In this document: positions 52,572-60,446 of the stretch, piece after piece
Layout of the letters: every line of letters starts with the position of its first letter
Numbering within the stretch: position 1 is the first letter of the stretch
NCBI RefSeq assembly: GCF_015101885.1
Contig: NZ_CP062941.1
Coordinates: 2,232,001-2,296,000, forward strand
Direction: 5' to 3'
DNA from: Massilia litorea
GTDB taxonomy: Bacteria > Pseudomonadota > Gammaproteobacteria > Burkholderiales > Burkholderiaceae_D
Length of the DNA stretch: 64,000 bases
Position numbers and translations under genes: made by a program
The notes under the pieces: model-generated
Told to the model about the DNA's origin: nothing
What the model saw: only the letters and a program-made list of their open reading frames with translations
Database searches by the model: none

Positions 52572-54203
52572 ATGAACATGTCGAACTTCAAGATTGGCAC
52601 ACGTCTCAGCGGTGCTTTTGCAATTCTCCTCCTGTTGCTGGGCGTCGTGCTCGCCAGCGCCCTGTGGCAGCTCTCGCGCATCGATGAAGCCAAGGCCATC
52701 ATGGTCGGCACGAACTACAAGGCCAAGCTGGCGGCCGCCTGGCGCGAGGGCGTGGCCACCAACAGCGTACGCACGCTCGCGAAAGCCAATACCATCGATG
52801 CGGCCGAGGAAAAACACCTGGATGCCGAAATGAAGGCAGTCAGCGCCCAGGTCAGCAAGGTGCAGGACGAACTGGCCGCCCTGGTGACGAGCGAGAAGGG
52901 CAAGGAGAACCTGCGCCTCGTCGCCGAGCAGCGCAAGGTCTACACCACGGTCCGCAACGACCTGTTCAAGCGCAAGGCCGATTGGGGCGTGGACGACGTG
53001 TTCAGGAAAAACGTGGACCAGACCCTGGTGCCGGAGATGAAAAAATACCTGGCCGCCGTCGACAATGTCGTCGCCTACCAGGATTCGCTGTTCCAGGCCG
53101 CGAACACCCGCATCGACGAGGTGTATGCCGATTCGCGCAAGATCCTGATCGCGCTGGGCGTGTTTGCCCTGGCCTGCGGCGTCGCGCTCGGCACCACGCT
53201 GACGCGCAGCATCACGCGTCCCCTCGCGCGCGCAGTGGCGCTGGCGCAGCAGGTCGCGTCCGGCGACCTGACCGCCGATATCCGCGTGTCGTCGAAAGAC
53301 GAAGTAGGGGCATTGCTGTCGGCCCTGAAAGACATGAACGAAAGCTTGCTGAAGACCGTCGCCGAGGTGCGCACCGGCACGGACACGATTGTCACGGCTT
53401 CCCAGCAGATCGCCGCCGGCAACCTGGACCTGTCGTCCCGGACAGAACAGCAGGCAAGTTCGCTGGAAGAGACGGCGTCCTCGATGGAGGAGCTGACCAG
53501 TACCGTCAGGCAGAACGCCGACAACGCACGCGAAGCGAACGCGCTGGCGCAGGACGCATCGAGCATCGCCACCCGTGGCGGCCAGGTCGTCTCCCAGGTG
53601 GTCGACACGATGGCTTCGATCAACGAATCGTCGAAGAAGATCGCGGACATCATCGCGGTCATCGACGGCATCGCCTTCCAGACCAACATCCTGGCCCTGA
53701 ATGCCGCGGTCGAGGCGGCGCGCGCGGGCGAGCAGGGCCGCGGTTTCGCCGTGGTCGCGTCCGAAGTGCGCAACCTGGCGCAGCGCTCGGCGGCGGCGGC
53801 CAAGGAAATCCGCGGGCTGATCACCGATTCCGTGAGCAAGGTCGAAACCGGCGGCCACCTGGTCGAAGAGGCGGGCGCCACCATGCAGGAGATCGTGCAG
53901 GGTATTTCGCGCGTGACCGCCATCATGTCCGGCATCGCCAGCGCGAGTGCCGAGCAGACGCTGGGCATCGAGCAGGTCAATGCGGCGATTACGCAGATGG
54001 ACGACGTCACGCAGCAGAATGCGGCCCTGGTCGAAGAGGCCGCAGCCGCGGCCACGTCGCTCGAGGAGCAGGCCGCCTCCCTGGCGCAGCTGGTCAGCAC
54101 CTTCAAGCTCGACGGCAGCGCCGGCGGCCAGGGGGCCATGCACGCTGCGGGCGAGCGTGCAGGCGCATCGGGTCAAGCGTCGCGGCGCCTGGCCCTGGCC
54201 TGA
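52572..54203 (+). CDS. Methyl-accepting chemotaxis protein, four-helix-bundle sensor
   Basis: 543 residues. Membrane helix 1 (about 14-33, FAILLLLLGVVLASALW), a helical periplasmic sensor of about 155 residues of the 4HB_MCP type, membrane helix 2 (about 190-212, ILIALGVFALACGVALGTTL), HAMP (TRPLARAVALAQQVASGDLTA) and the cytosolic signalling hairpin. The tip IDGIAFQTNILALNAAVEAA is canonical. Methylation-type helices with Gln/Glu pairs (SRTEQQASSLEETASSMEEL) flank it. No CheR-docking NWETF tail is seen. It lies between the amylase and glucokinase genes and may mediate taxis to locus sugars, which is inference. Confidence 0.93.
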   Translation: MNMSNFKIGTRLSGAFAILLLLLGVVLASALWQLSRIDEAKAIMVGTNYKAKLAAAWREGVATNSVRTLAKANTIDAAEEKHLDAEMKAVSAQVSKVQDELAALVTSEKGKENLRLVAEQRKVYTTVRNDLFKRKADWGVDDVFRKNVDQTLVPEMKKYLAAVDNVVAYQDSLFQAANTRIDEVYADSRKILIALGVFALACGVALGTTLTRSITRPLARAVALAQQVASGDLTADIRVSSKDEVGALLSALKDMNESLLKTVAEVRTGTDTIVTASQQIAAGNLDLSSRTEQQASSLEETASSMEELTSTVRQNADNAREANALAQDASSIATRGGQVVSQVVDTMASINESSKKIADIIAVIDGIAFQTNILALNAAVEAARAGEQGRGFAVVASEVRNLAQRSAAAAKEIRGLITDSVSKVETGGHLVEEAGATMQEIVQGISRVTAIMSGIASASAEQTLGIEQVNAAITQMDDVTQQNAALVEEAAAAATSLEEQAASLAQLVSTFKLDGSAGGQGAMHAAGERAGASGQASRRLALA

Positions 54204-54235
54204 GCCGCCAGACAGGGGCGATCGTGCGTGAACTG

Positions 54236-54532
54236 CTACCGCAAAAGGATTGAAGCACGCTGCCGGTAGCGGTACGTGAACGACGATGCCTGGCTTTGGC
54301 GCACTGCGTAGCGTGCGGACGGTCCGGGGTATTCCTCCAGCGACCAGGTGTGGATGACGCAGTTGTCATGCAGCCGGCGCTGGCCGGGTTGCCGCAATAC
54401 GCGGCAAGCCGTCTCCATGGCCACGCCAGCTTCGCACAGCATGCGGGTTGCGGCGTACATTCCCTGCGCGCGCAAGATATTGATCGACGCATCGATCAGC
54501 TCGGCGGATACATGGTTTTCACGAGGGTTCAT
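54236..54532 (-). CDS. Small conserved-looking protein, unknown function
   Basis: 98 residues, mostly helical, no signal peptide. An N-terminal segment (AELIDASINILRAQGMYAATRMLCEAGVAMETACRVL) reads like two amphipathic helices, followed by an Arg/Tyr-rich tail (FTYRYRQRASILLR). Gene-like amino-acid composition and third-position GC support coding. It is antisense to the end of the chemoreceptor-glk gap and has no operon partners. I do not recognise a family. Confidence 0.5.
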   Translation of the reverse strand: MNPRENHVSAELIDASINILRAQGMYAATRMLCEAGVAMETACRVLRQPGQRRLHDNCVIHTWSLEEYPGPSARYAVRQSQASSFTYRYRQRASILLR

Positions 54533-54709
54533 CAGGGGACTATAGTCCCGGATCGACCGGGTGTGTGAATTCGTTCAATGGCGCACCGCAACTGTATGCG
54601 GGCGCCATCCGGCCACGCATGGGGCGGCCGGCAATCGATAGCCGGCTGGTAGCAATCAAACAATGCTATCCTGTGCGCCTCCCAGGTATCCCAGCCGTAC
54701 AGCACTGCC

Positions 54710-56575
54710 ATGATCACCGAACCAGACACCGAACAAAAATCCAGCCGTGCCTCCTACGCCGACGGCCCGCGCCTGCTGGCCGACATCGGCGCCACCCACG
54801 CCCGCTTCACGCTCGAGACGGCGCCCGGCGTGTTCCGCCAGACGGCGGTGCTGCGCTGCGACGACTACAGCGGCATCGTCCCGCTGCTGAACGCGTATCT
54901 CAGCCCATCCATCGCCGAGCAGAAGGGCGAGCGCATCACGCATGCGGCCTTCGCCATGGCCAATCCGGTCAGCGGAGACATGGTGCGCATGACCAACCGC
55001 GACTGGCAGTTTTCGACCGACGAAGTGCGGCGCACGATGGGATGGTCGACCCTGGTCATCGTCAACGACTTCACGGCCCTCGCCATGGCGCTGCCGGGCC
55101 TGCAGGCGAACGACGTGCTGCAGGTCGGCGGCGGCAAGGCCCAGCCGCACGCGGTGGCGGGCGTGCTCGGCGCCGGCACGGGTCTCGGCGTGTCGGGCGT
55201 GATCCCGACGGCCGACGGCTTCGTCACCCTGGGCAGCGAAGGCGGCCACGTCAACTTCGCCCCGAGCGACGAGCGCGAGTTCGCGATCCTGCAATACGCC
55301 TGGCGCGAGTGGCCGCACGTGTCGAACGAACGCATCCTGTCCGGTCCCGGCATGGAACTGGTCTACCGCGCGCTGGCCGAACGCAAGGGCGTGCAGGCGC
55401 CCGCGCGCACGGCCGCCGAGATCGTCGCCTGCGCGCTGGACGAACGCGATGCGCTGTGCCTCGAGGTGCTCGAATGCTTCGCCGGCATGCTCGGCGGCGC
55501 GGCGGCCAACCTGGCGCTGACCCTCGGCGCCTTCGGCGGCATTTTTATTGGCGGCGGCATCGTGCCGCGCATCGCGCAGTGGTTTGCGACCTCTCCGTTT
55601 CGCGCGCGCTTCGAGGCGAAAGGGCGTTTTACGGACTACCTCGCCGCGATCCCGACCTATGTGATCATGACCCCCAATCCCGCCCTGCGCGGCGTGTCGA
55701 CGATCCTGTCCGAACACCTGCGCGGGCGCAGCGGCGCGAATACCCTGATGGAGCGCGTCCAGCACCTGCAGCACGAACTGTCGCCTGCCGAGCAGCGTGT
55801 GGCCGCCCTGGTGCTCGAGCATCCCCGTAAAGTGCTGTCGGAGCCGATCGCCGAGATCGCGCGCCTGGCCGACGTCAGCCAGCCGACCGTGATCCGCTTC
55901 TGCCGCTCGCTCGGCTTCCAGGGCCTGGCCGAATTCAAATTGAAATTCGCCGGCAGCCTGACCGGTTCGATCCCGGTGCGCCACAGCCAGGTGCGCATGA
56001 GCGACAGCACCCATGACCTGTCGGCCAAGGTGATCGACAACACCGTCTCCGCGATCCTGAAATTCCGCGACGGCCTCGACGTGCACGCGATCGACCGCGC
56101 GATCGCGATGTTGAAAAATGCCGGCAAGGTCGAGTTCTATGCGATGGGCAACGCGCGCGTGGTCGCGCTCGACGGCCAGCATAAATTCTTCCGCTTCCGC
56201 ATCCCGACCACGGCCCACGGCGACGCCCACCTGTTCCAGCTCGCTGCCGAACTGCTCAAACCGAACGATGTGGTCATCGCGATTTCGACGGCGGGGCAGG
56301 CGCCCGAACTGCTGTCGGCCGTGGACGCCGCGCGCCGCGCCGGCGCCGGCGTGATCGCCATCACCAGCAGCAAATCGGCGCTGGCGAAGAAGGCGGACGT
56401 CTGCCTGGCGGTCGACCACGCCGAGGACAGCACGGTCTTCCTGTCGATGATTTCGCGCATCCTGCAGCTGCTCCTGATCGACATCATGGCGGTCGGGATT
56501 TCACTCGGTGCCCAGGCGGGGCAGGATGGGGACATCGAGGCGAGGAAGCTGCTCATTTCGCACCTGGACGTGTAG
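54710..56575 (+). CDS. glk: Bifunctional glucokinase / RpiR-type transcriptional regulator
   Basis: 621 residues, a fusion. Residues 1 to about 335 are a Glk-family glucokinase: LLADIGATHARFTLE (ATP loop), GAGTGLGVSGVIPTADGFVTLGSEGGHV and IGGGIVPRI. About 345-420 is an RpiR helix-turn-helix (LSPAEQRVAALVLEHPRKVL, DVSQPTVIRFCRSLGFQGLAEFKLK). About 460-600 is a SIS sugar-phosphate-binding domain (AMGNARVVALDGQHKFFRF, DVVIAISTAGQAPELL). It would phosphorylate glucose and sense a sugar phosphate to control genes for glucose use (for example the Entner-Doudoroff set). Fusion of this type is known in Burkholderiales. It acts as a cytosolic link between the locus products and regulation. Confidence 0.93.
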   Translation: MITEPDTEQKSSRASYADGPRLLADIGATHARFTLETAPGVFRQTAVLRCDDYSGIVPLLNAYLSPSIAEQKGERITHAAFAMANPVSGDMVRMTNRDWQFSTDEVRRTMGWSTLVIVNDFTALAMALPGLQANDVLQVGGGKAQPHAVAGVLGAGTGLGVSGVIPTADGFVTLGSEGGHVNFAPSDEREFAILQYAWREWPHVSNERILSGPGMELVYRALAERKGVQAPARTAAEIVACALDERDALCLEVLECFAGMLGGAAANLALTLGAFGGIFIGGGIVPRIAQWFATSPFRARFEAKGRFTDYLAAIPTYVIMTPNPALRGVSTILSEHLRGRSGANTLMERVQHLQHELSPAEQRVAALVLEHPRKVLSEPIAEIARLADVSQPTVIRFCRSLGFQGLAEFKLKFAGSLTGSIPVRHSQVRMSDSTHDLSAKVIDNTVSAILKFRDGLDVHAIDRAIAMLKNAGKVEFYAMGNARVVALDGQHKFFRFRIPTTAHGDAHLFQLAAELLKPNDVVIAISTAGQAPELLSAVDAARRAGAGVIAITSSKSALAKKADVCLAVDHAEDSTVFLSMISRILQLLLIDIMAVGISLGAQAGQDGDIEARKLLISHLDV

Positions 56576-56582
56576 CGCCGGC

Positions 56583-56879
56583 ATGGACGACAGCAAACGC
56601 AACGAACTCCTACGAATGGGCTGGGAGATACACGCTGCCGTCGAAGAGGCTTACCTGCTTCATCCGGCGACAAGGAACGACCCCGGCGCATGGCAGGCCA
56701 GGCAGCGCCTGCTGCTGGCTGACATGGCCATCCATTTGCTGCAGACGGCGATCGGGCCCGGGGACATCGAGCTCGAGAAGCTGCGAAACAACCTGCACGC
56801 GATTCTCACCATTTCAGACCAGTTCCTGCCTCAGGCCGGGTTGAAGCGGGCGACTGAAACCTTGTATGCCGGGCGCTGA
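56583..56879 (+). CDS. Small hypothetical protein downstream of glk
   Basis: 98 residues, all helical, no signal peptide. It begins MDDSKRNELLRMGWEIHAAV and contains LLHPATRNDPGAWQARQRLL and SDQFLPQAGLKRATETLYAG. It starts 7 bp after the glucokinase-RpiR stop on the same strand, so it is likely co-transcribed. Codon and residue use look like a real gene. No family recognised. Confidence 0.55.
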   Translation: MDDSKRNELLRMGWEIHAAVEEAYLLHPATRNDPGAWQARQRLLLADMAIHLLQTAIGPGDIELEKLRNNLHAILTISDQFLPQAGLKRATETLYAGR

Positions 56880-57065
56880 CATCAGGGGCGCCGCCAGCGG
56901 TATTGGTCAACAAAGGCCTGCCTGGACAAAATAGCAAGCTGGCCACTCCAGGGTGCCAGGGACAGGCTTTATGATGAAGGCCGGGCATGCTAAAGTGCAA
57001 GTTGGGCGGTTTTACAATATCCGGCAGATTTCCCGCCGCGATGCCGTCGACGTGGCTGGGAATTG

Positions 57066-58880
57066 ATGAAAACACGCAGTTACCTCCTCTTGATGCTGGT
57101 TGCGATCATCGTGCCGGTGGCTTGCCTGGCAATCCTCGGCTTATCGATGTTGCTGCGCTTCGAGCAGGAGTCGCGTTTTCGCAGCATCGAGGAAATCGCG
57201 AAATCGACCTCCCTGATGATCGACGGCGAAATCGCCGCCGCTGAAGCATCCGTCACCACGATCGCCCATTCGCACGATCTCAGGACGGACAACTTCGAGC
57301 GCCTGTACACCCTCCTGTCCGCGACGCGGACCTCCCCCCTGAGCTGGACCCTGATCGCCGACTACGAAGGGAACGGGCTGCTCAACACGCTGATGCCCTA
57401 CGGTACGCCCCTGGCCAGGCGTTCAGGGAAATGGGCGGCGATCGCCTACGATAAGCAAAAGTCGTCTGTCGGCGGTTACTTCATCGGCGCGCGTTCGCAG
57501 CGCGGCGTGGTGTCGGTCAACGTTCCGGTGCCTGCGTCGGCCGGCAAGAAATACGTCGTCACCCAGATTTTCGATCCAAGCTATTTCAATAAAGTCTTCC
57601 GCAAGAACACGCTGCCCGCGAGCTGGATCGTCGGCGTGTTCGACGCGAACGGCGTCTCGATCGCGCGCAACCGCAATCCGGAGAAAATGATAGGAGGGCG
57701 GGTGCGCCCCGAACTGTTCGACGCCTCCCGCCGCCGGCAAAGCGGGCTGGTACGCCACATGACCCGGGACGGCATCGAGGTCTACGACACCTTCGTGCGC
57801 TCGGAATTGACCGGCTGGACCGTTGCCGTCGGGGTGCCGGTCGGGGAAATCGAATCGGCTGCGCGCATGACCACCTGGTTCGCCGCGATGGCCTTGTTGG
57901 GCGTGCTGGGAGGCGCGGTGGGGATTGCCGTCTTCTTCGGCCACCGGATCGACAAGTCGCTGCGCAACGCCACCCTGGCGGCCCATGCACTGGCGCTGGG
58001 ACGCGTGACCCCGGCCACCCGCTCGCAGCTGAACGAAGTGAACGTGCTGCTGGAAGAACTGCACCGAAGCAGCCTGGCCCTGTCGCAGGAAAGCGCGGCG
58101 CGCGAGGCACTCGAGCGCGAGCGGGCACGCCTGTTGACGAGCGAACGCGCCGCCAGGAAGCAGGCCGAAGCCCAGAGCGACGCCAAGGACCATTTCATCT
58201 CGATGCTGAGCCATGAACTGCGCAACCCGCTTGCGGCCATCAGCGGGGCGATGTCGGTGATCCGCCTGCCGTCCATGCCGGCGGCAAAAACCGAAAAGGC
58301 CTGGGAGATCGCGACGCGCCAGTTGCGGCAGCTGACCCGGATGGTGGAAGACCTGCTCGACGTGCGCCGGGTCTTGTCCGGCAAGGTGATGATCGAGAAA
58401 GCGCGCGTGAATATCGGCAGCGTCGTGAAATTCTGCTGCGATTCCAGGATCATGGCGACAGCCTCGAAGCACGAATGGCAGATCCATACCGAGGACGCCT
58501 GGGTCATGGGCGACAAGACCCGCCTCGAGCAGGTCGTCGACAACCTGCTGGTCAACGCCATGAAATATTCGCCGGAGGGCAGCACGATCAGCGTCCGCAA
58601 CTACGCGGCCGACGGCATGGCGGTGATCGAGGTGATCGATAAAGGTGTCGGCATGGAGGCCGATGTTTTGCCGACCATCTTCGACTCCCTGGTGCAGGGG
58701 CCGACGACCATCGACCGTTCCCTTGGTGGATTGGGACTGGGCCTCTCGATCGCGAAAGGGCTGGTCGAACTCCACGATGGAACGATCACTGCGCACAGCG
58801 AAGGCGTGGGCAGGGGCAGCACCTTCGTCGTACGCTTGCCGCTGGCCGAACCGGATGCGGAGGCTGTTCCTCAAGCATAG
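57066..58880 (+). CDS. Membrane sensor histidine kinase with periplasmic Cache-like domain
   Basis: 604 residues. Membrane helix 1 (about 6-28), a periplasmic sensor of about 230 residues with the dCache-like pattern (RFRSIEEIAKSTSLMIDGEI, SWTLIADYEGNGLL, SWIVGVFDANGVSIARN), membrane helix 2 (about 262-290), and a coiled linker of HAMP-like position. HisKA has His383 in FISMLSHELRNPLAAIS. HATPase_c has QVVDNLLVNAMKYSPEGS and GGLGLGLSIAKGLVELHDG. ATG at 57066 is adjacent to an in-frame TTG. It precedes the second KaiC-like gene by 120 bp, which contains a TATAAT, so the two may be separately transcribed. Confidence 0.9.
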   Translation: MKTRSYLLLMLVAIIVPVACLAILGLSMLLRFEQESRFRSIEEIAKSTSLMIDGEIAAAEASVTTIAHSHDLRTDNFERLYTLLSATRTSPLSWTLIADYEGNGLLNTLMPYGTPLARRSGKWAAIAYDKQKSSVGGYFIGARSQRGVVSVNVPVPASAGKKYVVTQIFDPSYFNKVFRKNTLPASWIVGVFDANGVSIARNRNPEKMIGGRVRPELFDASRRRQSGLVRHMTRDGIEVYDTFVRSELTGWTVAVGVPVGEIESAARMTTWFAAMALLGVLGGAVGIAVFFGHRIDKSLRNATLAAHALALGRVTPATRSQLNEVNVLLEELHRSSLALSQESAAREALERERARLLTSERAARKQAEAQSDAKDHFISMLSHELRNPLAAISGAMSVIRLPSMPAAKTEKAWEIATRQLRQLTRMVEDLLDVRRVLSGKVMIEKARVNIGSVVKFCCDSRIMATASKHEWQIHTEDAWVMGDKTRLEQVVDNLLVNAMKYSPEGSTISVRNYAADGMAVIEVIDKGVGMEADVLPTIFDSLVQGPTTIDRSLGGLGLGLSIAKGLVELHDGTITAHSEGVGRGSTFVVRLPLAEPDAEAVPQA

Positions 58881-58934
58881 AAAGGAATGCGCGCCACTGT
58901 TAGGCAAGGCACATTTGATGCGATTTGTATATTT

Positions 58935-58940
58935 TATAAT
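58935..58940 (+). promoter_or_regulatory. Candidate -10 of the second KaiC-like gene
   Basis: TATAAT within an unusually AT-rich run (TTTGTATATTTTATAATTCG) 61 bp before the KaiC-like start. The nearest -35-like hexamer is poor, TTGATG only 14 bp upstream. Promoter is plausible, not proven. Confidence 0.4.
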
Positions 58941-59000
58941 TCGCCGACATATGCCCACTTGCCAGCGGCAGCGCCATCCAATCTTATGTAAGGGGCATTC

Positions 59001-60446
59001 ATGCATGCCGATATTGAACGAATCCAGACGGGCATCCCGGAGCTCGACGCGGTCCTGCGCGGCGGCCTGATCCGCCGCCGTGTCCACCTGATCGAAGGCC
59101 GGCCGGGAACCGGCAAGACCACCCTCGGGCTGCGCTACCTGATCCACGGCGCCTCGCTCGGCGAAGGCTGCCTGTACCTGACGCTGTCGGAAAGCCGGGA
59201 AGAGCTGCTCGCGAACGCGCACAGCCACGGCTGGAACCTGGACGGCATCGAGATCGAGGAAATCATGCCGATCGCGCCGGACACCAGGGCCTCGCAGACG
59301 ATCCTGCTGCCGACCGACAGCGAGCTGTCGGCCCTGGTGGCACGCATCGCCGAACGCATTGCGCACAGCGGCGCCAGGCGGGTCGTCATCGATTCGATGG
59401 TCGAAGTGCGCCTGCTGGCGCGTGACAGCGCCCATTACCGGCGCCAGATCATCGACCTGCGCCAGCGCCTGGCCGAGTTCCAGGCGACCGTCATCCTGCT
59501 CGACGACCTGACCTCCGACGGCCGCGAGTTCGAGCTGCAAAGCGCGGTGCACGGCGTGGTCACGCTCGAACAGCTCGAGCGCAGCTTCGGTGCCACGCGG
59601 CGCCGGCTGCGCGTGGTCAAGCTGCGCGGCGGCGACTTCCAGAGCGGCTGGCACGACTACGCCATCAAGAAAAGCGAAATCCTGGTCTTCCCCAGCTTGA
59701 TCGCCCAGGAGCACCATCGCGACGACGACGTGCTCGACATCCTCAGCAAGGTCGATAGCCTCGACCGCCTGGTCGGCGGCGCGCTCATCGCCGGCAGCTC
59801 GACGATGGTGGTTGGTCCGTCGGGCTCCGGCAAGTCCACGCTGGCCCTGCAATACGCGCTGTCGGTCGTCGAAAGCGGCCGCCAGGTCGGCTACTTCACC
59901 TTCGACGAGTCGGAGGTCACGCTGCGCTCGCGCATGGTCGAACACATGCATCAGGACGACGCGACCGACGAACAGCGCCTGTTCCACCTGCAGCGGGTCA
60001 ATCCCTCGCGCATCTCGCCCGGCGAATTCATCTGGAACGTGCGGCGCCTGGTCGAGGACCGCGGCGCGCGCCTGATCATCATCGACTGCATCAATTCCTA
60101 TCTCGACGTGATTCGCGAGGAAAAGTCGCTGCTGCTGCAGATGAACGAACTGTTCTCCTACCTGAGCAACATGAACGTGACCTCGATCATCGTCGGCGCC
60201 CATTCGGCCCGCCTCGATACCTCGAAGGAACCGGACGCGCTCAGCATCATCACGGACAACATCATTTCGCTGCGCTACTACGAGCACGACAACGTCGTGC
60301 GCAAGGCCATCTGCATGCTCAAGCGCCGCCACGGCCGCCATGAGCACGACGTGCGCGAATTCCACCTGACCGATGCGGGTATCGAGATCGGCGCGCGGGT
60401 CGCGGTACCGGTCGTCGAGTCGGGAGGCATGCCCCTTGAGTTCTGA
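59001..60446 (+). CDS. KaiC-like double RecA-domain ATPase (copy 2)
   Basis: 481 residues with two RecA/KaiC domains. Walker A EGRPGTGKTT (about 32-41) and VGPSGSGKST (about 270-279); Walker B strands RRVVIDSM and RLIIIDCI. The catalytic-acid segment is LTLSESREELL in domain 1 and TFDESE in domain 2. The phosphorylation segment is DALSIITDNIISLRYYE: Ser415 fits cyanobacterial Ser431 and the Thr432 position is Ile. AAGGGG precedes the ATG. Its end overlaps a hybrid kinase gene by 11 bp. It is distinct from the copy at 21558 (shared motifs, otherwise divergent). No kaiA or kaiB nearby. Confidence 0.88.
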   Translation: MHADIERIQTGIPELDAVLRGGLIRRRVHLIEGRPGTGKTTLGLRYLIHGASLGEGCLYLTLSESREELLANAHSHGWNLDGIEIEEIMPIAPDTRASQTILLPTDSELSALVARIAERIAHSGARRVVIDSMVEVRLLARDSAHYRRQIIDLRQRLAEFQATVILLDDLTSDGREFELQSAVHGVVTLEQLERSFGATRRRLRVVKLRGGDFQSGWHDYAIKKSEILVFPSLIAQEHHRDDDVLDILSKVDSLDRLVGGALIAGSSTMVVGPSGSGKSTLALQYALSVVESGRQVGYFTFDESEVTLRSRMVEHMHQDDATDEQRLFHLQRVNPSRISPGEFIWNVRRLVEDRGARLIIIDCINSYLDVIREEKSLLLQMNELFSYLSNMNVTSIIVGAHSARLDTSKEPDALSIITDNIISLRYYEHDNVVRKAICMLKRRHGRHEHDVREFHLTDAGIEIGARVAVPVVESGGMPLEF

